Source: Prolixibacteraceae bacterium
Lineage (GTDB): Bacteria > Bacteroidota > Bacteroidia > Bacteroidales > Prolixibacteraceae
DNA: 21,824 nucleotides
Assembly (NCBI GenBank): GCA_016930735.1
Contig: JAFGGF010000299.1
Span: 1-21,824 of the forward strand
Direction: 5' to 3'
Position numbers and translations under genes: made by a program. The notes beneath the pieces are model-generated. The model ran no database searches, was not told where the DNA came from, and saw only the letters and a program-made list of their open reading frames with translations. Below are positions 1-9,492 of this stretch, piece by piece. How positions within the stretch are numbered: position 1 is the stretch's first letter; the number at the start of each line of letters is the position of its first letter.

Positions 1-627
1 AAATGACTTTTTTAGTTCATTAAATGTTCCGTAAATATCCAGGTGATCAGGGTCGATCGCTGTTATCAGTGCAATTTTTGGGAAAAGGTTCAGGAACGAC
101 CGGTCGTATTCATCAGCCTCAGTTACAATCCATTGATTTTCATTTTCAGGTAAAATCAGGTTTGAATTATAGTTTTTTAAAATCCCCCCAAGAAAAGCTC
201 CGCATCCAGCCGAAGATTCCTTTAAAATTACTGATGCCATGGAAGAAACAGTGGTTTTCCCATGTGTTCCGGCAACTGCAATACTTTTTCCCGGATTACA
301 AAGCATACCCAACACCTGTGCTCTTTTAAAAAAGGTAAACTGATTTTCTTTTAACCAGCAATATCCTTTATGTTCTGTTGGTACTGCAGGTGTATAAATT
401 ACAATTGTATTTTCCCTTTTAAATTTAGAAGGTATGTATTTTTCATTTTCATCATAAAAAACATCAATTCCTTCCCTGACCAACTCATCTGTAAGATCTG
501 TCTTAGTCAGATCGTAACCTGCAACCGATTTCCCAAGGTGCTTAAAATAACGGGCAAGGGCACTCATCCCTATCCCTCCGATCCCAAGGAAATATACATT
601 GTCGATATGTTGCAGATTTAAATTCAT
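1..627 (-). CDS. murC: UDP-N-acetylmuramate--L-alanine ligase, 5' part (cut by left edge)
   Basis: MurC is the cytoplasmic ATP-dependent ligase that adds L-alanine to UDP-MurNAc, the first step in building the stem peptide. I translated the minus strand from the ATG at 627-625 and it stays open for 209 codons to the edge. The N-terminal Rossmann-type motif FLGIGGIGMS is at about residues 14-23. The Mur ligase P-loop AGTHGKTT comes near residue 118. EADEYDRSFL and DPDHLDIYGT follow, which are typical of MurC rather than MurD, E or F. The start overlaps the murG stop as ATGA, so the two are probably translationally coupled. The C-terminal half lies outside the window, so I cannot judge whether the gene is intact. 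No other frame here has comparable similarity. Confidence 0.96.
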   Translation of the reverse strand, partial: MNLNLQHIDNVYFLGIGGIGMSALARYFKHLGKSVAGYDLTKTDLTDELVREGIDVFYDENEKYIPSKFKRENTIVIYTPAVPTEHKGYCWLKENQFTFFKRAQVLGMLCNPGKSIAVAGTHGKTTVSSMASVILKESSAGCGAFLGGILKNYNSNLILPENENQWIVTEADEYDRSFLNLFPKIALITAIDPDHLDIYGTFNELKKSF

Positions 628-1724
628 TTTATTAAACCGATCATTTCTTCAACAATTCTTTTGGTTGCATCCGGTTTTGCCAGTTTTTTAATGTTCTCTG
701 ACAAATCTTTTAAACGTTCTTCATTTCCTATCAGAACAAATGCCTCATCAAATAACTGATCATGAATATCTTTATCATTTATGAGAATAGCAGCATTTTG
801 GCTTTCCAAAGCTTTTGCGTTTTTAGTCTGGTGGTCCTCAGCCACATTGGGAGACGGAACAAGGATTACAGGTTTACCAACTAAACACAGCTCTGAAATT
901 GTTCCTGCACCTGCTCTTGATATTATAATATCGGCAACATCGTATGCCATATCCATTTGCTGCAGGAATTTATGGATGAAAAGGTTAGAAGGTTTGTTTT
1001 TTTTGGTTTTCTGAACCATTTCATCGTAATAAATAGCACCGGTTTGCCAGATTATTTTCACATCCGATTTTCGTATTTTTTCAAGGTTGTTAAGGACTGC
1101 ATTATTTATTGACCTGGCTCCCAGGCTTCCGCCAATTATTAAAATCACTTTATCCTTTTTGTTCAGATTGAAAAATTCAGATGAAATATCTTTTCCGGGC
1201 AGTTTCCCGGTCAGGTTTTTCCGTACCGGATTTCCTGTAAAAACCAGTTTTTCCTTTGGGAAAAACCGTTCCATGTTTTCATACGAAACACAAATCTTTT
1301 TAACCTTTTTGCTCAGTAATTTATTGGTAATCCCTGCATAAGAGTTTTGTTCCTGAATAATTGCAGGTATTCCCTTCTTTGCAGCTATCCTTAGCACAGG
1401 ACCACTAGCAAATCCGCCAAAACCGGCAGCGAGATCGGGTTTAAATTCTTTGATAATTTGTTTTGCCCTTTTATTGCTTTGCATCAACATCTTCAGGAAT
1501 TTGAACCATTTTAATCCAGGTTTCCTGGGAAATCCCATTACCGGAAGCCCAACGATTTTAAATCCTGCTGCTGGGACTTTTTCCATCTCCATTTTTCCAA
1601 GAGCACCTACAAACAGAATTTCCAAATCGGGAAATCGTTCCTTAATTTCACCTGCAACAGCGAGTGCCGGGAAAATATGTCCCCCGGTTCCTCCTGCACT
1701 TATTATGATTCGTTTCTGCTGCAT
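624..1724 (-). CDS. murG: UDP-GlcNAc:undecaprenyl-PP-MurNAc-pentapeptide GlcNAc transferase
   Basis: MurG is a peripheral inner-membrane glycosyltransferase (GT28) that adds GlcNAc to lipid I to make lipid II on the cytoplasmic face. The 366-residue product has the usual MurG length. It carries the N-terminal glycine-rich acceptor loop GGTGGHIFPA at residues 11-20 and a QEQNSYAG segment in the N-domain. The C-terminal UDP-GlcNAc-binding region reads SRAGAGTISEL, followed by GKPVILVPSP. The ATG lies one base after the ftsW stop, and the TGA overlaps the murC start. It belongs to the dcw operon. No anomaly was seen. Confidence 0.97.
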   Translation of the reverse strand: MQQKRIIISAGGTGGHIFPALAVAGEIKERFPDLEILFVGALGKMEMEKVPAAGFKIVGLPVMGFPRKPGLKWFKFLKMLMQSNKRAKQIIKEFKPDLAAGFGGFASGPVLRIAAKKGIPAIIQEQNSYAGITNKLLSKKVKKICVSYENMERFFPKEKLVFTGNPVRKNLTGKLPGKDISSEFFNLNKKDKVILIIGGSLGARSINNAVLNNLEKIRKSDVKIIWQTGAIYYDEMVQKTKKNKPSNLFIHKFLQQMDMAYDVADIIISRAGAGTISELCLVGKPVILVPSPNVAEDHQTKNAKALESQNAAILINDKDIHDQLFDEAFVLIGNEERLKDLSENIKKLAKPDATKRIVEEMIGLIK

Positions 1725-1725
1725 A

Positions 1726-2934
1726 TTATTTCATCACAACATCTTCATCAGGAGTATTAACCTGTACCGGCTGCAACTCCTTCATTTGTTTATTTTTCTG
1801 GTTGTAATAACTTACACTGATAATACATCCGAAGGCTACTGAAGTGAAAATCATGGAAGTCCCCCCCATGCTCACCCATGGCAAAGGTTGACCTGTAACC
1901 GGCATTATGCCTGCCGAAACCCCGATATTTATCATCGCCTGAAAAACCAGTAAAAGAGACAGTCCGGTTACCAGAAAAGCCGGGAAAGTCCGCGAAGTTC
2001 GCATAATAATGACCACACTTCGGTAAAAAAAGATCATGTAAAGAAGGATGATTAATCCTGCAATGATTAATCCGTATTCTTCAACAATGATTGCAAAAAT
2101 AAAGTCGTTATAAGCTGATGCCATATAATTACTTACATCAGATTTCCCCGGACCTTTACCAAATAAGCCCCCTTCATAAACTGCCAGTTTTGCATAATCA
2201 GCCTGGGTAATCCCCTGTTCGGAATTCGGATCGCCGTGAATAAACCTTTCAAGCCTTCCCTTGATCGTTCCGACACGTGCAAGTTGAGATGGCAAATGGT
2301 CGGCAGTAAAATAAATTATCAAAACCAACCCGACGCCGGTTAATACAACCATTGATAAATATTTCCAGTGGATGCGGCCAACAAACATCATAGCCATAAT
2401 GGTTGCAAACAACAGGGCTGATGTGGAAAAGTCGGATAAAAAGATGATCCCGCAAATTACAGCTGTGTAAATTATTATCTGAAAAAATGCTTTTTTAAGT
2501 TCTTCTTTCGATTTTTGATTTTTACCAAGAATCCTGGCAGTAAACATGATAAGTGCAATTTTTGCAATTTCGGCAGGTTGGAATGAAAAAAATCCCAGAT
2601 AAACAGTACGACCCGAAGAATCTCCTGAATGGCCCATGAGCTTTTGTACAAATGCAAACAATAATAAACCAATGCTAATGTAAACTAGAAAATGCGAAAT
2701 AATTGCATACAATTTAACCGGGATAACATGAACCATAAAAAGGATAATCCCAAATCCGAAAGCAAGAAAAACTCCCTGCCTGATCAGATATTTCAGGGTT
2801 GCTCCACCGGCAACACGATAAGCCAGGGCTCCGGTAGAACTGTAAATAATCAGTATAGAAAACAGTGAAAGCAACAGCAGGACCGTCCAGATAACTCGGT
2901 CGCCTTTAATAAACCGTTTAAATGCATATTCCAT
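1726..2934 (-). CDS. ftsW: SEDS-family septal peptidoglycan polymerase FtsW
   Basis: FtsW is the multi-spanning SEDS glycosyltransferase that polymerises lipid II at the septum together with its cognate class B PBP (FtsI). The 402-residue protein is strongly hydrophobic with about ten membrane segments. It has the family's large extracytoplasmic loop (roughly 207-275) followed by NDFIFAIIVEEYG. D277 there is at the position of the essential SEDS aspartate. The conserved C-terminal segment MPVTGQPLPWVSMGGTSM spans about 344-361. A polar cytoplasmic tail ends in PDEDVVMK. The position between murD (14-base gap) and murG (1-base gap) supports FtsW rather than the elongation homologue RodA. Confidence 0.95.
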   Translation of the reverse strand: MEYAFKRFIKGDRVIWTVLLLLSLFSILIIYSSTGALAYRVAGGATLKYLIRQGVFLAFGFGIILFMVHVIPVKLYAIISHFLVYISIGLLLFAFVQKLMGHSGDSSGRTVYLGFFSFQPAEIAKIALIMFTARILGKNQKSKEELKKAFFQIIIYTAVICGIIFLSDFSTSALLFATIMAMMFVGRIHWKYLSMVVLTGVGLVLIIYFTADHLPSQLARVGTIKGRLERFIHGDPNSEQGITQADYAKLAVYEGGLFGKGPGKSDVSNYMASAYNDFIFAIIVEEYGLIIAGLIILLYMIFFYRSVVIIMRTSRTFPAFLVTGLSLLLVFQAMINIGVSAGIMPVTGQPLPWVSMGGTSMIFTSVAFGCIISVSYYNQKNKQMKELQPVQVNTPDEDVVMK

Positions 2935-2948
2935 ATAACCTGCAATTT

Positions 2949-4283
2949 TTACAGATCGCGCACCGAAAGTTTAAACTGTGCACCCCTGTCTTCATAATTT
3001 TCAAAAAGGTCGAAACTCGCACATGCCGGCGAAAGCAACACTGCATCTCCATTTCTCGCCAGATAATAAGCCGATTTAACCGCACTTTGCATATCGTAAA
3101 CATCGACGATATCATCCACTATTTTATCAAACGCTTCATGAATTTTAGAATTGTTTTTACCAAGGCAAACAATAGCCTTTACCTTTGATTTCACCAGATC
3201 GGTAAGCATGGAATAATCATTCCCTTTATCAATTCCACCTGCTATCCACACAATCTGTTTATTAATACTTTCAAGTGCATACCAGGTTGAATTAATGTTG
3301 GTTGCTTTCGAATCGTTAATAAATTCAATTCCATGTACAACCATAAAATGTTCAAGCCTGTGTTCCACCCCTTTAAAAGCTGTAAGGCTTTCGCGCAATT
3401 GCTGGTTGCGGATGTTAAATACCATACCTGCAATGCCTGCAGCCATTGAGTTGTAGGAATTATGCTTCCCTTGTAATGATAAATCCAGAATCGACATGCT
3501 GAATTGTTTTTGGTTCAATTGTATTTTTATTTCGCTTCTCTCAATTCCTGCTCCATTGCCTTCCAACTCTCCAAGTGTAAATGGCAACTGAACAGCGTTT
3601 ATATTTCTCTTTTTAACTTCCTTGTTAATTACAGGATCATCGGAACAGTAGATGAAAAAATCATCTTTCCCCTGGTTCTGAATAATCCTGAATTTTGAAT
3701 CGGTGTAATTGTCCATGTTGTAACCATACCGGTCCAAATGGTCGGGAGTGATATTTAAAAGGATAGCCACATCAGCTTTAAAATCAAACATCCCATCCAA
3801 CTGGAAACTGCTCAGTTCAATCACGTAAATGTCAAAATCCTCTTCGGCAACCTGCCTGGCAAAACTTTTTCCTACATTCCCCGCCACACCCACATTTAAA
3901 CCACCATCCTTTAAAATCCGGTAAGTGAGCAATGTGGTGGTAGTTTTACCGTTACTTCCTGAAATGCAAATGGTCTTCCCGGTAAAAAACCTCCCTGCAA
4001 ACTCAATTTCAGAAATAACAGGAACCGATTTCTGCAACTTTTTAATCAGTGGTGCAGAATCGGGAATTCCCGGGCTTTTTACTACCAAGGCTGCATTCAG
4101 GATTTTTTCCAAAGAGTGATTCCCCTCTTCAAAATCTATTTCATACTGTCGAAGAACTTCTTTATAGTTTTTTTTTATTTCACCTGAATCGGAAACAAAA
4201 ACTTCAAATTCTTTTTTTTTAGCCAGAATAGCAGCGCCTACCCCGCTTTCTCCTGCTCCGAGAACTACTACTCTCTCGTTCAT
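2949..4283 (-). CDS. murD: UDP-MurNAc-L-alanine--D-glutamate ligase
   Basis: MurD adds D-glutamate to UDP-MurNAc-L-Ala in the cytoplasm, using ATP. The 444-residue product starts with a nucleotide-sugar-binding Rossmann motif, VVVLGAGESGVGAA. The P-loop GSNGKTTTT is at 109-117, and NITPDHLDRYG and the AGGIDKGNDYS segment follow in the central and C-terminal domains. SPACASFDLFENYEDRG near the C-terminus is characteristic of MurD. The ATG is one base past the mraY stop, consistent with coupled translation in the dcw operon. Length and motifs are normal for the family. Confidence 0.97.
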   Translation of the reverse strand: MNERVVVLGAGESGVGAAILAKKKEFEVFVSDSGEIKKNYKEVLRQYEIDFEEGNHSLEKILNAALVVKSPGIPDSAPLIKKLQKSVPVISEIEFAGRFFTGKTICISGSNGKTTTTLLTYRILKDGGLNVGVAGNVGKSFARQVAEEDFDIYVIELSSFQLDGMFDFKADVAILLNITPDHLDRYGYNMDNYTDSKFRIIQNQGKDDFFIYCSDDPVINKEVKKRNINAVQLPFTLGELEGNGAGIERSEIKIQLNQKQFSMSILDLSLQGKHNSYNSMAAGIAGMVFNIRNQQLRESLTAFKGVEHRLEHFMVVHGIEFINDSKATNINSTWYALESINKQIVWIAGGIDKGNDYSMLTDLVKSKVKAIVCLGKNNSKIHEAFDKIVDDIVDVYDMQSAVKSAYYLARNGDAVLLSPACASFDLFENYEDRGAQFKLSVRDL

Positions 4284-4284
4284 T

Positions 4285-5535
4285 TTACCTGACTTTCAAT
4301 GTTAAAACAGTCACTACAGCCAATACAATACCCACGATCCAGAACCGGGTTACAATTTTTGCTTCCGGGATTCCTTTTTTCTGGTAATGGTGATGTATCG
4401 GACTCATCAGGAATACTCTCCTTCCCTCTCCGTATCGTATGCGTGTTAATTTGAACCAGAATACCTGAATGATAACCGAGAAATTTTCGAGCATAAAAAT
4501 CCCACACAACAACGGGATCAGAATTTCTTTTCGGATGATCACTGAAAAAACCGCCAGAATTCCGCCTAAGGCCAGGCTCCCTGTATCGCCCATAAAAACC
4601 TGGGCCGGATAAGAATTATACCAGAGGAATCCAACTGTAGCCCCTATAAAAGCTGCAATAAAAATGGTCAGCTCGCCAATGTTTGGCAGGTACATTATAT
4701 TCAGGTATTCAGCATAAATTACGTTACCGCTCACATAAGCCAGCACTCCGAGTGTTGCTCCACTTATTGCCGAGGTTCCCGTCGCAAGCCCGTCAAGACC
4801 GTCGGTTAAATTGGCAGCATTTGAAACAAATGTAATAATCAGAATAATGGCAAGTGCATAGATTGCCCAACGCCAGTATTCAGCTTTTTCACCGGCAAAA
4901 GAAACCAACCACTTATAATCAAATTCATTCAGTTTAAAAAATGGTATGGTTGTCCGGGTTGATTTTACATCTTCCGTTACAAACTCCTGTGTCTGGTCTC
5001 CGGCCTGGGAAGTAATAACGGTTTCCATTTTAGGATCACCTTTTGCATCCCGAACCTTTTCCCGAACCAGTATTTCATCGCTGAAATAAATGGTTGCAGC
5101 AACCATAATTCCCAGGCTAACCTGCCCCAGAATTTTAAATTTGCCTGCTAAACCTTTCTTGTTTTTCAAGAATACTTTAATATAATCATCGATAAAACCG
5201 ATCAATCCAAGCCAGGTAGTTGTTACCAGCATTATAATGATGTATATGTTATGGATCTTGGCAAACAATAAAGTTGGGATGATAATTGACAAAAGGATAA
5301 TAATTCCTCCCATAGTCGGGGTACCTTTTTTTTGCAGTTGCCCTTCAAGCCCCAGATCACGAATTTCCTCCCCGATTTGTTTTCTCTGAAGATAACGGAT
5401 CAGCTTTTTACCAAAAGCCATGGTTATAAACAAGGAAAGGATTACCGCACCTGCTGAACGGAACGACAAATATTGCAGCATTCCTATGCCGGGGATATCA
5501 GAATCCTGTAAAAGTTCATATAAATAATAAATCAT
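4285..5535 (-). CDS. mraY: Phospho-N-acetylmuramoyl-pentapeptide transferase (lipid I synthase), long form
   Basis: MraY is the integral-membrane enzyme that transfers phospho-MurNAc-pentapeptide from UDP to undecaprenyl phosphate, giving lipid I. Conserved cytoplasmic motifs are visible: GTPTMGG (71-77), the Mg-binding pair D116-D117 in DDYIKVFLKNKKGLAGKFK, NAANLTDGLDGLA (239-251), FMGDTGSLALGG (314-325, D317) and PIHHHYQKKG (H381-H383). At 416 residues it is about 55 longer than E. coli MraY. The extra residues are a hydrophilic block at about 154-215 between membrane segments, rich in charged residues and lacking the catalytic motifs. This extension is a known trait of Bacteroidota MraY, and its role is not evident from sequence. 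The start codon overlaps the murE stop (ATGA). Confidence 0.97.
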   Translation of the reverse strand: MIYYLYELLQDSDIPGIGMLQYLSFRSAGAVILSLFITMAFGKKLIRYLQRKQIGEEIRDLGLEGQLQKKGTPTMGGIIILLSIIIPTLLFAKIHNIYIIIMLVTTTWLGLIGFIDDYIKVFLKNKKGLAGKFKILGQVSLGIMVAATIYFSDEILVREKVRDAKGDPKMETVITSQAGDQTQEFVTEDVKSTRTTIPFFKLNEFDYKWLVSFAGEKAEYWRWAIYALAIILIITFVSNAANLTDGLDGLATGTSAISGATLGVLAYVSGNVIYAEYLNIMYLPNIGELTIFIAAFIGATVGFLWYNSYPAQVFMGDTGSLALGGILAVFSVIIRKEILIPLLCGIFMLENFSVIIQVFWFKLTRIRYGEGRRVFLMSPIHHHYQKKGIPEAKIVTRFWIVGIVLAVVTVLTLKVR

Positions 5536-6989
5536 ATCAACCCAAATATTTTTTCAATTTCTTCTTTATCATCAAAATGGTGTTTAACACCCTTTATTTC
5601 CTGATAATTTTCATGTCCCTTGCCAGCCACAAGAATAATATCGCCTGATTTTGCCAGCATTAAGGCTGTTTTAATAGCTTCCTTCCGGTTTACAATTGAA
5701 AGCACTTTCTGAACCTGCGAAGGATCAATCCCCTTTTCCATATCTGCAATTATATCTTCAGGGATTTCGGTACGCGGATTGTCAGATGTAAGGATAACTT
5801 TATCGCTGGCAGAAATGGCTTCTTTTGCCATCAACGGCCTTTTGGATTTATCACGGTCTCCACCTGCTCCGATAACCGTTATAACCTGTTCGTCACCCTT
5901 CCTGATCCCGGTAATGGTTTCCAGTACATTCCGTAATGCATCCGGAGTATGAGCATAATCAACAATTGCCAGTTTCCCGTCGAGGCTGCGGATGGTTTCA
6001 AACCTGCCCCTTACAGAATCAAGTGTGCTGAGGCAGGTCAGGACTTCTTCTCTTGATTCACCAAGGCACAGGGCAGTTGCATAAACAGCAAGCAGATTAT
6101 ATGCATTGAATTTCCCTATGAATTTTGTCCAGATCTCAGCATTGTCGAGATTAAGCAACATCCCATCGAAATGAGTTTCAAGAACTTTACATTTGTAATC
6201 GGCAACGGCACGTGTTGAATAGGTTACAACCCTGGCTGAAGAGTTCTGAACCATAATCTTCCCGTTTTTATCATCGGCATTAATTATTGCAAAACTATTT
6301 TCAGGGAGTTGGTCAAAAAATCCCTTTTTGGCTTTTATATATTCCGCAAATGTTTTGTGATAATCAAGATGGTCGAGTGTAATATTGGTAAAAATACCGC
6401 CTGCAAATTCTATTCCTGCAATACGATTTTGGACAATTGCATGCGAACTGACTTCCATAAAACAATACTCACAACCTTCAGTGACCATTTTCGAAAAAAG
6501 GTTTTGTATCTGAATTGCATCGGGAGTAGTATGTGTTGCCGGCCACTCTTTTTCCCCTGTAAAATATTTTATGGTGGATATTAATCCTGATTTATATCCC
6601 AGTTTGTTAAACAGTCTGTAAAGCAATGTTGCTATACTGGTCTTGCCGTTTGTGCCGGTAACTCCAACTACTTTCAATTTAGATGAAGGATTTCCATAAA
6701 AAGCGGATGCAATAAATCCAAGGTTTTTCTCACTGTCTGCTATTTCAATGTAGGTAATATCAGGATGAATTTCGTCAGGTAATTTCTCACAAAGAATTAC
6801 TCCTGCACCGTTTTCTTCAGCTACCGGAATATAATCGTGGCCATCACTGCGTGTACCTTTAATTGCGGCAAAGAGATAACCTGACTTCACAAGTCTTGAA
6901 TCAAATGCAAGTCCGACCACATCTTTTTTGATACTCCCTACAATCCGGGGCGATTTTAATTTTGATAATATTTCATTCAAACTGATCAT
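5532..6989 (-). CDS. murE: UDP-MurNAc-L-Ala-D-Glu--meso-2,6-diaminopimelate ligase
   Basis: MurE adds the third stem-peptide residue in the cytoplasm. The 485-residue protein has the N-terminal UDP-binding domain with FDSRLVKSGYLF and the P-loop GTNGKTS at 112-118. The central motif TNITLDHLDYHKTFAEYIKA includes the lysine region that is carbamylated in Mur ligases. The DNPR motif is at 403-406 (SDNPRTE), followed by AGKGHENYQ. DNPR is the established signature of meso-diaminopimelate specificity, so a DAP-type wall is predicted. The start is five bases after the ftsI stop and the stop overlaps the mraY start. The absence of murF directly downstream is common in this phylum. Confidence 0.97.
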   Translation of the reverse strand: MISLNEILSKLKSPRIVGSIKKDVVGLAFDSRLVKSGYLFAAIKGTRSDGHDYIPVAEENGAGVILCEKLPDEIHPDITYIEIADSEKNLGFIASAFYGNPSSKLKVVGVTGTNGKTSIATLLYRLFNKLGYKSGLISTIKYFTGEKEWPATHTTPDAIQIQNLFSKMVTEGCEYCFMEVSSHAIVQNRIAGIEFAGGIFTNITLDHLDYHKTFAEYIKAKKGFFDQLPENSFAIINADDKNGKIMVQNSSARVVTYSTRAVADYKCKVLETHFDGMLLNLDNAEIWTKFIGKFNAYNLLAVYATALCLGESREEVLTCLSTLDSVRGRFETIRSLDGKLAIVDYAHTPDALRNVLETITGIRKGDEQVITVIGAGGDRDKSKRPLMAKEAISASDKVILTSDNPRTEIPEDIIADMEKGIDPSQVQKVLSIVNRKEAIKTALMLAKSGDIILVAGKGHENYQEIKGVKHHFDDKEEIEKIFGLI

Positions 6990-6994
6990 TCAAT

Positions 6995-9133
6995 TCAACT
7001 TAATGTTATATAAATCAATTGCCCCTGCCTGAAGCCCGAACCGGGCAACAACGATTGTTTTTTCACTTTACCCATACCCTGTACTTTTACACTCAATCCT
7101 GCATTCTCCAGTAAAAAAACAGCGTCGCTGGCACCCATTCCCATTACATCAGGAACTTTTCCTTCCGGGATTTCCTTTCCCTCAACCTGAACTGTACCTT
7201 CTCCTGATTTCACTTCAACATAATCAGAGCGCACATCAGCCTGAACTGTATTTAGTTTTAAATGATTTAGAACTTCCAGAATATCTTCCTGCCTGCCATT
7301 TTTTATTTCCGGTAATTGAGAATTATCTGTATCATCAGATTCAGCAAGCTTTGTAATGCCTATTTCACGAGCATAAACTTTCTCAGCTATTTCCTTAAAT
7401 ACGGGTCCTGCAACCGAACCTCCATAATAAATTCCTCCTCTGGGACTATTTACAGTTACAATCATTGAGTAAACAGGATCGTCAGCCGGGAAATAACCTG
7501 CAAAGGAAGCCAGGTATAAACCTTTGGGGTATTCTCCATTTGCTGCAATCTGCGCAGTCCCGGTTTTACCGGCAATTTTAAATACCTTACTGCTCACATT
7601 TGTTCCGGTTCCGGATTCGCAGACCCCTTCCAGCATCTTCTTAGCCTTGCCCAGCGTTTCTTTCGATACAATCATAGGATTTAAAACTTCCTGCTTAAAA
7701 TTTTTAACTACAATGCCACCATCCCTGATTTCTTTTATCAAAGATGGCTTTACCATTTTCCCGTTATTAGCTACTGCATTATAAAATGTGAGTACCTGTA
7801 AAGGAGTCATTTTAATTTCATAACCGTATGACATCCAGGCAAGTGTTGTCCCCCACCAGTCTTTTTCTCCCGGGTATTTCATAAATGGAATACCCTCCCC
7901 TATAATTTCTATATTCAGTGGTTTATTCAACCCGAAATCATAAAGCCTGTCAACATAATCCTTGGGTTTCTTTTCGTAACAGGAAGTGATTATTTTAGCA
8001 ACACCTACATTGGAAGATTTTTCAAATATTTGTTTTACAGTCATTACACCATGCCCGCCATATCTCCAGTCGCTGTCGTAAACAGTCCGGTCTTTGTATT
8101 TCCAAATCCCGTTACCGGTATCATATACATCACTTGTATCAACCAATCCCTGTTCCATCGCAACCATCAGCGACATCAGTTTAAAAGTTGAACCAGGCTC
8201 ATAACAGCCGGCATGGCCAAGTGCATAATTGTAATTTTCAGTGTATATATTATTATTGGTATTTTCATCAGTGTCAGCAACCCCAAAATTTGCAATAGCC
8301 TTAATTTTGCCGGTTTTTACTTCCATGAGGATAGCAGTGCCCCAATCTGCCTGGCTTTTATTCAATTGCCCTAACAAAGCTGTTTCAACAATATCCTGAA
8401 GTTTTATATTCAGTGTAGTAATAATATCCATACCGTCACGTGGTTCAATTTCAGTACGGGTAACCCATCTCCCGGAAAGATTCTGTTTATACCCAATTCC
8501 AGGTTCTCCTTTAAGATAAGGTTCAAAGGCACCTTCAATTCCGGTATAACCTATATTACCATGAACGCCTCCGTAAGCTCCCTTGTTAAGGGTGCCCACT
8601 GTCCTGGCTGCAAGTGAACCAAGTGGTAAAATCCGTTTATTTTCGGTTTCAATTATTCTTCCACCCCTGTTCTGCCCCCTCCTGAGGATCGGGAAATTTT
8701 TTATTTTCTGTAATTCGATATAGTCAACTTTACGGGGTGTAATCGTAAATCCCCGGTTCCCACTCCGGTAGGCTGCGTCCAGTTTTTGTTTGTATTTAGC
8801 CTTTGATTCATTCCCAAACATCGAAAAAAGATAATAAGCCAATGAATCGCTTTCCTGCTCGTACACCTGTTTAACTCCGGGGGCAGCCAAATCCAATCGT
8901 ACGTAATATCCAGGGACAGAAGTCGCTAAAACACTGTAATCATCGGCATAAATATTTCCTCTGTTAGCTTCAGTAATAACGGTATTGTTATTCAGATTTT
9001 CGGCAATCTGTTTCCAGCGTTCTGTTTTAATATTCTGGATGGCAGCAATCTTTACCACCACTATAACTCCCAATAAAAACATCAGGAAATAGATGATGGC
9101 AATCCTTACTATTATTGTTTTTCTGACACCCAT
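6995..9133 (-). CDS. ftsI: Class B penicillin-binding protein (septal transpeptidase) with C-terminal PASTA domain
   Basis: This bitopic transpeptidase cross-links septal peptidoglycan with FtsW. The 712-residue chain has one N-terminal membrane helix (about 6-30) and a PBP dimerisation domain (about 50-215). The transpeptidase domain shows all three active-site motifs: S315-T-F-K318 (catalytic serine), S373-S-N375 and K523-T-G525. A linker of about 65 residues (592-656) leads to one PASTA domain (about 658-712, starting GKVPDVMGMGASDAV). That places it in the FtsI/SpoVD type with a PASTA tail, longer than E. coli FtsI (588 residues). It lies one base downstream of the ftsL-like gene. The ATG at 9133 gives a normal N-in topology. 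Confidence 0.95.
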   Translation of the reverse strand: MGVRKTIIVRIAIIYFLMFLLGVIVVVKIAAIQNIKTERWKQIAENLNNNTVITEANRGNIYADDYSVLATSVPGYYVRLDLAAPGVKQVYEQESDSLAYYLFSMFGNESKAKYKQKLDAAYRSGNRGFTITPRKVDYIELQKIKNFPILRRGQNRGGRIIETENKRILPLGSLAARTVGTLNKGAYGGVHGNIGYTGIEGAFEPYLKGEPGIGYKQNLSGRWVTRTEIEPRDGMDIITTLNIKLQDIVETALLGQLNKSQADWGTAILMEVKTGKIKAIANFGVADTDENTNNNIYTENYNYALGHAGCYEPGSTFKLMSLMVAMEQGLVDTSDVYDTGNGIWKYKDRTVYDSDWRYGGHGVMTVKQIFEKSSNVGVAKIITSCYEKKPKDYVDRLYDFGLNKPLNIEIIGEGIPFMKYPGEKDWWGTTLAWMSYGYEIKMTPLQVLTFYNAVANNGKMVKPSLIKEIRDGGIVVKNFKQEVLNPMIVSKETLGKAKKMLEGVCESGTGTNVSSKVFKIAGKTGTAQIAANGEYPKGLYLASFAGYFPADDPVYSMIVTVNSPRGGIYYGGSVAGPVFKEIAEKVYAREIGITKLAESDDTDNSQLPEIKNGRQEDILEVLNHLKLNTVQADVRSDYVEVKSGEGTVQVEGKEIPEGKVPDVMGMGASDAVFLLENAGLSVKVQGMGKVKKQSLLPGSGFRQGQLIYITLS

Positions 9134-9134
9134 T

Positions 9135-9488
9135 CTATTTGTCTTTTTTTATAATCAACTTTTGTGGAGGATTAACCGGTTCCTCAAGGCCAATATTTGC
9201 ATCCCTGACTTTTTCAATAACCTCCGATGGTTTGCTTATTTGCATTAATTCTGCTGAAATAGTAATTGATTCCGAGCGCAATTCCTTGATACTATCCTGT
9301 AATACTTCAATTTTGCGGATTGTTTTTTCTGCAGAATTGCGGTTGGTTATAAGGATCAAACCCAGAAAAGCAAGGAAAAAAACAAAGGGTATTTGTTTTG
9401 TTACACGTTCGTCGGTAAGTATTGTACCACCAATAAAAGATTTTACACCCTTCTTTTGTTTTTTAGTATTTACTTCATTCTCAGCCAT
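9135..9488 (-). CDS. ftsL: FtsL-like small bitopic cell-division protein
   Basis: This is a 117-residue protein in the ftsL slot between rsmH and ftsI. It has a basic N-terminus (NTKKQKKG), one membrane helix (PFVFFLAFLGLILIT, about residues 35-50), then a heptad-like charged stretch (IRKIEVLQDSIKELRSES) expected to form a periplasmic coiled coil. This is FtsL/DivIC-like topology, and in E. coli FtsL bridges FtsB and FtsQ to FtsWI. Sequence identity to proteobacterial FtsL is low, so the call rests on topology, length and position. I chose the ATG at 9488, four bases after the rsmH stop. The longer frame would begin with TTG at 9509 inside rsmH. Confidence 0.85.
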   Translation of the reverse strand: MAENEVNTKKQKKGVKSFIGGTILTDERVTKQIPFVFFLAFLGLILITNRNSAEKTIRKIEVLQDSIKELRSESITISAELMQISKPSEVIEKVRDANIGLEEPVNPPQKLIIKKDK

Positions 9489-9492
9489 TGTT

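Noticed and set aside
24..621. Plus-strand open frames at 24-329 and 370-621
   Set aside because: They are shadows of murC, whose minus-strand translation is fully motif-supported.
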